Source: Candidatus Nealsonbacteria bacterium CG11_big_fil_rev_8_21_14_0_20_37_68
Lineage (GTDB): Bacteria > Patescibacteriota > Minisyncoccia > Minisyncoccales > GCA-002782225
Direction: 5' to 3'
NCBI GenBank assembly: GCA_002787295.1
Contig: PCWJ01000024.1
Location: 29,931 to 63,554 of the forward strand
Length of the DNA stretch: 33,624 bases
Made by a program: the position numbers and the translations under genes. The notes beneath the pieces were generated by a model. It had not been told where the DNA came from. It was given only the letters and a program-made list of their open reading frames with translations, and searched no databases. Within the stretch, counting starts at the first letter, position 1. Every line of letters begins with the position of its first letter. This document shows positions 29,005 through 33,624 of this stretch, piece after piece.

Positions 29005-31707
29005 ATGAATGGAGCTAATTTTACCCAAAAATCCCAAGAGGCAATATTAACTGCGCAAGACATTGCCGGACAAAAAGGGCAGCAGCAAATTGATGCCCTG
29101 CATTTGCTTTTGGCTCTAATTTCTCAGGAGGGAAGCGTGGTTTTAACCCTGCTTTTGAAGCTGGGAGTAGATATAGAAAACTTGAAAAAGAAAACCGAGT
29201 CTGCTCTCGGGAAAATTCCGGTTATTTTAAATCCCCAGAGTTTCGGCCAGTTTTATTTAACCCAGGATATGGCTAAAGTTTTGGATAGAGCCAGACAGGA
29301 AGCGCAGAAATTTGGAGACGAGTTTATTTCGGTAGAGCATTTGTTTTTAGCCCTCCTGGATACCGAGACCAGGAGTAAAGAAATTTTAAACACAGCTTCC
29401 TTTATAGAAGGCGGTGGTGCTGATTTAAAATTCGGGAAATTAAGTTACGAAAAAGCCTTAAAAATTTTAGTTCAACTCAGGGGAGGTCAAAAAATTACCG
29501 ATCCTCATCCCGAGTCAAAATATCAGGTATTAGAAAAGTATGCCAGGAATTTAACCCAGTTGGCAATTCAGGGAAAATTAGACCCGGTCATTGGCAGAGA
29601 AAACGAAATTAGGAGATTAATGCAGGTGCTTTCGCGGAGAACAAAAAATAATCCGGTGCTTATAGGAGAAGCCGGAGTGGGTAAAACGGCAATTGTTGAA
29701 GGTCTGGCTCAAAAAATCGTTAAAGGAGATGTTCCTGAATCATTGAAGGAAAAAGAAATTATTGGTTTAGATTTGGGGGCAATGGTAGCCGGAACTAAAT
29801 ATCGGGGAGAATTTGAAGACAGGGTTAAGGCTTTTTTGAAAGAAGTTAATCGGGCCGGCGGAAGATATATTTTGTTTATTGACGAACTTCATACCTTGGT
29901 GGGAGCCGGAGCTGCCGAGGGAGCAATTGATGCTTCAAATCTTTTAAAGCCTGCCTTGGCTCGGGGTGAGTTAAGGGCAATTGGAGCTACTACCTTGAGA
30001 GAATACCAGAAATATATTGAAAGAGATCCGGCTCTTGAAAGAAGGTTCCAGCCGATTTATGTCTCGGAACCCTCCATTGAAGACACCATTACCATTTTGA
30101 GGGGAATTAAAGAAAAATACGAACTCTATCACGGAGTAAAAATTAAAGACGTCGCCTTGATGGCAGCAGCCGAGCTCGGCGCTCGCTATATCACCGATAG
30201 ATTTTTGCCCGACAAAGCAGTTGATTTAATTGATGAGGCGGCTTCCGCTCTAAGATTAGAGATTGAATCTGAACCGGCCGAGTTCGACGAATTCAAAAAA
30301 GAAATTCAGAAACTGAAAATCGAAAAAGAAGCGATGATTGCCGAAAAGTCAACATCTGCAAAAAAGAGGTTAACGGCAATTAACCGAGCCTTGGCTGATC
30401 TGGGGGAAAAAGCAAAAAACATTGAGTTAAAATGGAAAACCGAAAAGGATTTAATTCAGGAAATAAGGAGCCTTAAAAAAGAAATTGATAATCTTAATTT
30501 TCAGGTTGAGGTTGCTCAAAGAGAGGCTGATTTACAAAAAATAGCCGAGATTAAATATGGTAAAATTCCCGAAATTTTAAAAAAAATTAGAAAAAAAGAA
30601 AAAGAATTAGCCAGATTTCAAAAAAAGCACCATATTTTAAAAGAGGAGATTTCGGGAGAAGATGTGGCTCAGGTGGTTTCAAAATGGACCGGAATTCCGG
30701 TTACAAGGTTGATGGAAGAAGAAGCTAAAAAATTAGAAAAAATGGAAGAAATTTTAGAAAAGCGGGTGATTGGTCAAAAAGAAGCAATTACATCTATTTC
30801 CAATGCTATTCGTCGCTCCCGGGCCGGAATTTCTGAAGAAAACAGGCCGGTTGGCTCTTTTATCTTCCTGGGTCCGACCGGTGTGGGAAAGACCGAAACC
30901 GCCCGGGCTCTTGCCCAATTCTTGTTCAACGATGAGAATGCCTTAGTCAGATTGGATATGTCAGAATATATGGAAAAATACAGCGTTTCTAAAATGATAG
31001 GTAGCCCTCCCGGCTATGTCGGCTACGAAGAAGGCGGTCAGTTGACCGAGAAAATTAGAAGAAGACCTTACGCGGTAATTTTGCTGGACGAAATAGAAAA
31101 AGCTCATCCGGAAGTATTTAATATCCTGCTCCAAATTTTAGAAGACGGTCGGCTAACCGATGCCAAGGGAAGAGTAACTTCTTTTAAAAATTCGATTTTG
31201 ATTATGACTTCCAACATTGGTTCCGAGTATATTTCCCAAATGGGTTCTCTGGGTTTTGTTGCCAGAGACGATCAAAAAAAAGAAAATTTAAAAGATAAAG
31301 TGAAAGATTCTTTAAAAGAGCATTTTCGACCTGAATTTCTAAACAGAATTGACGAAATTGTTATTTTCAATTACTTGGGAAAACCGGAAATTAAAAAAAT
31401 AGTGGAATTGGAGTTGGATAAGATTAAATCCCGACTTGAAAAGAAAAAAATCAAAATGGAAGTTACCTTACTGGCAAAAGAAATTTTCACCGAAAAAGGG
31501 TTTGACCAAAGTTTAGGAGCAAGGCCCCTAAAAAGGGTGATTCAAAAACTGATATTAGACCCGATATCTCTAAAAATTGTTTCCGGAGAGCTAAAAGAAG
31601 GAGAAAGAGTAGTAGTCGACGGCAAAAACGGTCAGATTATATTTAAAACCCCCCAGGATTTAATTAAAGCTGCTCTTCCCCAAAAAGAAGAAATTTTGGT
31701 TAAGTAA
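29005..31707 (+). CDS. clpB: ClpB-type AAA+ disaggregase with a ClpP-docking-like LGF loop
   Basis: Two-ring-motor Hsp100 protein. The 900-residue product has an N domain (residues 1-150, two Clp repeats) and a first AAA+ domain with GEAGVGKTAI (Lys227) and ILFIDELHTLVGAG. A long coiled-coil M domain covers about residues 410-545, containing READLQKIAEIKYGKIPE, which is specific to ClpB rather than ClpC. The second AAA+ domain has GPTGVGKTE (Lys629) and VILLDEIEKAH, followed by the C-terminal D2-small domain. Unexpectedly the D2 insertion reads MGSLGFVARDDQ (Leu749-Gly750-Phe751), a position where ClpA/C proteins carry the LGF loop that docks on ClpP and ClpB has a shorter segment. It may couple disaggregation to proteolysis. 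Annotation as ClpC is the alternative. Confidence 0.88.
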   Translation: MNGANFTQKSQEAILTAQDIAGQKGQQQIDALHLLLALISQEGSVVLTLLLKLGVDIENLKKKTESALGKIPVILNPQSFGQFYLTQDMAKVLDRARQEAQKFGDEFISVEHLFLALLDTETRSKEILNTASFIEGGGADLKFGKLSYEKALKILVQLRGGQKITDPHPESKYQVLEKYARNLTQLAIQGKLDPVIGRENEIRRLMQVLSRRTKNNPVLIGEAGVGKTAIVEGLAQKIVKGDVPESLKEKEIIGLDLGAMVAGTKYRGEFEDRVKAFLKEVNRAGGRYILFIDELHTLVGAGAAEGAIDASNLLKPALARGELRAIGATTLREYQKYIERDPALERRFQPIYVSEPSIEDTITILRGIKEKYELYHGVKIKDVALMAAAELGARYITDRFLPDKAVDLIDEAASALRLEIESEPAEFDEFKKEIQKLKIEKEAMIAEKSTSAKKRLTAINRALADLGEKAKNIELKWKTEKDLIQEIRSLKKEIDNLNFQVEVAQREADLQKIAEIKYGKIPEILKKIRKKEKELARFQKKHHILKEEISGEDVAQVVSKWTGIPVTRLMEEEAKKLEKMEEILEKRVIGQKEAITSISNAIRRSRAGISEENRPVGSFIFLGPTGVGKTETARALAQFLFNDENALVRLDMSEYMEKYSVSKMIGSPPGYVGYEEGGQLTEKIRRRPYAVILLDEIEKAHPEVFNILLQILEDGRLTDAKGRVTSFKNSILIMTSNIGSEYISQMGSLGFVARDDQKKENLKDKVKDSLKEHFRPEFLNRIDEIVIFNYLGKPEIKKIVELELDKIKSRLEKKKIKMEVTLLAKEIFTEKGFDQSLGARPLKRVIQKLILDPISLKIVSGELKEGERVVVDGKNGQIIFKTPQDLIKAALPQKEEILVK

Positions 31708-31716
31708 GTTTTTGTC

Positions 31717-31739
31717 TTTGGCGGTATCATACCGCCAAA
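31717..31739. terminator. Palindrome after clpB, possible terminator
   Basis: TTTGGCGGTAT (31717-31727) and its exact complement (31729-31739) around one base, followed by TTTAAATTT. The tract is weak for a terminator, so it may equally be one of the dispersed palindromes. It lies in the 41-nt gap before the next gene. Confidence 0.45.
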
Positions 31740-31748
31740 TTTAAATTT

Positions 31749-32480
31749 GTGTTAAAAAATGTTTTTAAAATTTTAGCAGTGTTTATTGTTGGGATGGTTG
31801 GCGGAATTTTTGCTGACCAAATTTTATGGCCCTACTTTATAGAAAGGCCTCTTTTTTATGAATATAGATTAGAGCAGACCCCGGTTAATGTTATCGAAAA
31901 AAAAGAAATTTTTATTCAAGAAAACGTTGCTCTTCAGGAAGCAGTAAAAAAAGTAGAAAAAGCAGTGGTATGGGTAAGGACCGAAACTAAAACTGGAAAA
32001 ATTTTAGAGGGTTCGGGCTTGGTAATGACTTCGGACGGTTTAATTGTCACTCTGGCTGATTTAGTTCCGGCAGGTTCCGATTTTACTTTTTTAATTGAGG
32101 GGAAGCCGATGAGTTATCAAATTTTAGCTCGAGATTTTCAAAACAATCTGGCTTTAATTAAAGTTGAGGGAGCCAACTTATCTACGGCTAGCTTTGGTAG
32201 TTTGGATAAAATCAATACTGGAGAAAGAGTATTTTTGGTGGGGACGATTTCTCAGCAAAAGCCCGGTGGAGAAAAAGAGATTATAAAAATAGTAAACGAG
32301 GGGGTAATTAAATACTTTGACCAGAATTTAATTCATACCAATATCTTTGAGAAATATACATTAGCAGGTTCTCCTCTGTTTAACATCGAAGGAAATGTTT
32401 TGGGACTAAACGAAGTAGATAAAGAAGGGAAAATTATCGCCATTCCCATTTCCATCATCCGCGAATTCATCAAACTCTAA
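31749..32480 (+). CDS. Catalytically dead HtrA-like pseudoprotease
   Basis: A 243-residue, GTG-started protein with one N-terminal membrane helix (residues 5-27) and a trypsin-like fold recognisable by alignment with the upstream HtrA: GSGLVMTSDGLIVT, ILARDFQNNLALIKV and SPLFNIEGNVLGLNEV. All three catalytic positions are changed: His to Asp104 (TLADLV against TNRHVV), Asp to Asn133 (NNLALIKV against KDLAVIKV) and Ser to Ala206 (LAGSPLF against NSGGPLL). There is no PDZ domain. The fold residues are well kept, so it looks like a retained pseudoenzyme, perhaps a sensor, scaffold or regulator of HtrA, rather than a decaying gene. It follows clpB by 41 nt. Confidence 0.75.
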   Translation: MLKNVFKILAVFIVGMVGGIFADQILWPYFIERPLFYEYRLEQTPVNVIEKKEIFIQENVALQEAVKKVEKAVVWVRTETKTGKILEGSGLVMTSDGLIVTLADLVPAGSDFTFLIEGKPMSYQILARDFQNNLALIKVEGANLSTASFGSLDKINTGERVFLVGTISQQKPGGEKEIIKIVNEGVIKYFDQNLIHTNIFEKYTLAGSPLFNIEGNVLGLNEVDKEGKIIAIPISIIREFIKL

Positions 32481-32487
32481 TTTCCCG

Positions 32488-32504
32488 CCGGGAAGTCTTC
32501 CCGG
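32488..32504. repeat. REP-like palindrome left of the transposase (family 5)
   Basis: CCGGGAAG-T-CTTCCCGG, 8-bp arms with a single central base. The same core recurs on the right side of the transposase gene (33456-33480) with A at the centre, so the two copies are in opposite orientation. Confidence 0.8.
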
Positions 32505-32646
32505 TAGCAGTAGGCAGCATATATCTAAATCTAATATAGAAAATAATTTTTTACTTTTGGGCTTGACAGCTCTTTTTAATTCCCCAAGATAACAACTGTT
32601 GATTATTTTTTAGAAGTTAGCTAAATTGCTAATTGAGATAGTTTCC

Positions 32647-32682
32647 GGGATGGCTCCCCGGCACGTGCCGGGGAGCCATCCC
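32647..32682. repeat. Perfect 36-bp palindrome upstream of the transposase (family 5)
   Basis: GGGATGGCTCCCCGGCAC (32647-32664) directly followed by its exact reverse complement. The half-unit shares GGGATGGCT with the palindrome inside the transposase gene. It lies in the 234-nt gap before the transposase, which otherwise holds an AT-rich stretch with a GGGCTTGACAGC segment but no clear gene or promoter. Confidence 0.85.
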
Positions 32683-32714
32683 AACTCTAGAGAAGCCATC
32701 TCTGTAATAAACCT

Positions 32715-33452
32715 ATGCCAATAAAACATCCACAATTTGTTAATGGAGAAATCTATCACATTATAGTTAGGGGAATTGCCGGTCAAAAAACTTTTTTAGA
32801 CGATAAAGATCGTCTGAGATATCTTTTTAATTTGTATAAATTTAATAATAAAAATATAGTTATTCGTAATCCCTCTTACCGGGAAGCCATCCCGGTAGTC
32901 TACCGGGATGGCTTCCCGGTGCTGTTGGAGACAGAAAGGGAAAAGCCAAGAGATTTATTAATTGAACTTTTAGCCGTTTGTTTAGTGCCCAATCATATTC
33001 ATTTATTAGTTCGTCAGGCTGACGACGGCGGTGTTTCTTTATTTTTCCAAAAAATGGGCGGTTATGCCAGTTATTTTAATAAAAAATACCAAAGATTTGG
33101 TTCTTTATTTCAGCGACCATTTAAAGCTATTCATATCAAAACTAATGACCAATTATTAATTGTCACTACCTATATTCATTTAAATTTAATTGATTTAATT
33201 GAGCCAAACTGGAAAATTAAGGGTATTTCCGATCCTCAAAAGATTATGGATTTTTTAGAAACTTATCCTTGGTCAAGCTATCCTTATTATTTGGGAAAAT
33301 CAAATCTTTCTTGGCTAATTAATTCTGATTTTCTAAATAAAATTTTAAAAAGGCCCGAGGATTTTCGGAATTTTGTTAAGGCTCGGATTTTTCAGAAAAC
33401 TGAACTAAAAAATTTTTTAAAGAAGACCAAAGAAATTGAGAAGTTTTTCTGA
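32715..33452 (+). CDS. REP-associated-type tyrosine transposase (RAYT, IS200-like Y1)
   Basis: A 245-residue single-strand HUH transposase. YHIIVRGIAGQ near residue 14 is the usual first strand. CLVPNHIHLLVRQ holds the HUH pair (His94, His96). KMGGYASYFNKKYQRFGSLFQRPFKA contains the nucleophile tyrosine (Tyr117 or Tyr120) and the basic stretch, and YIHLNLIDL is the conserved segment after it. These features match the domesticated-like RAYT group, which processes REP palindromes, rather than classic IS200. It is bracketed by family 5 palindromes at 32488 and 33456. A 43-nt perfect palindrome inside the gene (32878-32920) adds residues about 55-69 between conserved strands without breaking the frame. 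Confidence 0.85.
   Translation: MPIKHPQFVNGEIYHIIVRGIAGQKTFLDDKDRLRYLFNLYKFNNKNIVIRNPSYREAIPVVYRDGFPVLLETEREKPRDLLIELLAVCLVPNHIHLLVRQADDGGVSLFFQKMGGYASYFNKKYQRFGSLFQRPFKAIHIKTNDQLLIVTTYIHLNLIDLIEPNWKIKGISDPQKIMDFLETYPWSSYPYYLGKSNLSWLINSDFLNKILKRPEDFRNFVKARIFQKTELKNFLKKTKEIEKFF
32878..32920. repeat. 43-nt palindrome inside the transposase gene (family 5)
   Basis: Two exact 21-nt arms (32878-32898 and 32900-32920) around one base. Each arm is itself two joined half-palindromes, ACCGGGAAGCC and ATCCCGGTAG, so the element looks like two overlapping REP-like units. It encodes a Tyr/Arg/Val-rich stretch in the transposase. Confidence 0.9.
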
Positions 33453-33455
33453 TAG

Positions 33456-33480
33456 TCTACCGGGAAGACTTCCCGGTAGA
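33456..33480. repeat. REP-like palindrome right of the transposase (family 5)
   Basis: TCTACCGGGAAG, a central A, and the exact complement CTTCCCGGTAGA. It begins 3 nt after the transposase stop and mirrors the left copy at 32488-32504; together they bracket about 990 nt. Confidence 0.85.
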
Positions 33481-33493
33481 ATTTGTCAACAGG

Positions 33494-33502
33494 TTATCCA
33501 CA
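33494..33502 (+). other. DnaA-box-like site
   Basis: TTATCCACA, a perfect match to the bacterial DnaA box consensus, in a 170-nt AT-rich tail after the last gene. Only one box is visible before the window ends, so an origin cannot be claimed. No gene is recognised in 33453-33624. Confidence 0.4.
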
Positions 33503-33624
33503 GCTAATGTACTTTTGGACTGTTTCTATTTGAAAATTAAGTGAATTTAAGTTGATTTGACAAATTTCTTTGAACCATTAATATCAAAATTGTCTGATTT
33601 TAAACTCTTAAAACCTAAAAAAAA

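Noticed and set aside
32505..32714. A second gene or classic IS left end before the transposase
   Set aside because: No coding frame or terminal inverted repeat of a DDE element is seen; the gap holds AT-rich sequence and the 36-bp palindrome only.
1..33624. CRISPR array
   Set aside because: The short tandem repeats are 7 or 16 bp without unique spacers, and the palindromes are irregularly spaced; no Cas gene is present.

Overview
This window looks like part of a small, AT-rich genome of the Candidate Phyla Radiation (Patescibacteria, most likely Parcubacteria). That placement is an inference from gene content and style, not from a marker tree. The signs are very short intergenic gaps, reduced versions of housekeeping proteins (Mfd without its terminal modules, FtsZ without a C-terminal tail, ComEC without a nuclease-like domain), a strictly anaerobic class III ribonucleotide reductase, and little visible metabolism. 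TGA, TAA and TAG all serve as stops, so no recoding is evident.

Layout. 1-7.8 kb is DNA maintenance: topA (cut by the left edge) and dprA on the minus strand, ligA on the plus strand, then a convergent minus-strand pair, pth-mfd. 7.8-14.2 kb runs on the plus strand: lepB-hisS, a HIT-family gene, rpsU-yqeY-small membrane protein-ybeY, then ftsA-ftsZ. 14.5-19.1 kb holds nrdD-nrdG and comEC. lon follows on the minus strand. 21.6-27.5 kb is an envelope or polysaccharide cluster: a GT-B-like protein, a DMT-family membrane protein, a membrane-anchored glycoside hydrolase, a QxxRW-type processive GT2 and a small GT2. 27.5-32.5 kb is a protein quality control block: htrA, a ClpB-like disaggregase carrying an LGF loop, and an HtrA-like protein lacking all three catalytic residues. 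The right end has a REP-associated-type tyrosine transposase (RAYT) set among palindromes, then a short AT-rich tail with one perfect DnaA box.

The most striking property is a dense population of GC-rich palindromes in this AT-rich background. At least five dispersed families can be paired by eye. They lie between genes and also in frame inside genes (topA, dprA, mfd, ybeY, comEC, htrA and the transposase itself). One family occurs as a 64-nt unit 92% identical between the ftsZ-nrdD gap and the htrA coding region, in the same reading frame. Another occurs inside mfd and upstream of comEC. The transposase is bracketed by the same palindrome and has a 43-nt palindrome inside its own reading frame. 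Together these suggest a REP/RAYT-like system that inserts palindromes both between and within essential genes, comparable in effect to the Rickettsia palindromic elements.

Regulation. Many genes have a recognisable -35/-10 pair whose -10 hexamer ends only 6-10 nt before the ATG (dprA, ligA, lepB, ftsA, nrdD, comEC, the GT-B gene, htrA, clpB). This predicts leaderless or nearly leaderless mRNAs. lon and ftsZ are exceptions with visible Shine-Dalgarno sequences; the one before ftsZ lies inside a hairpin.
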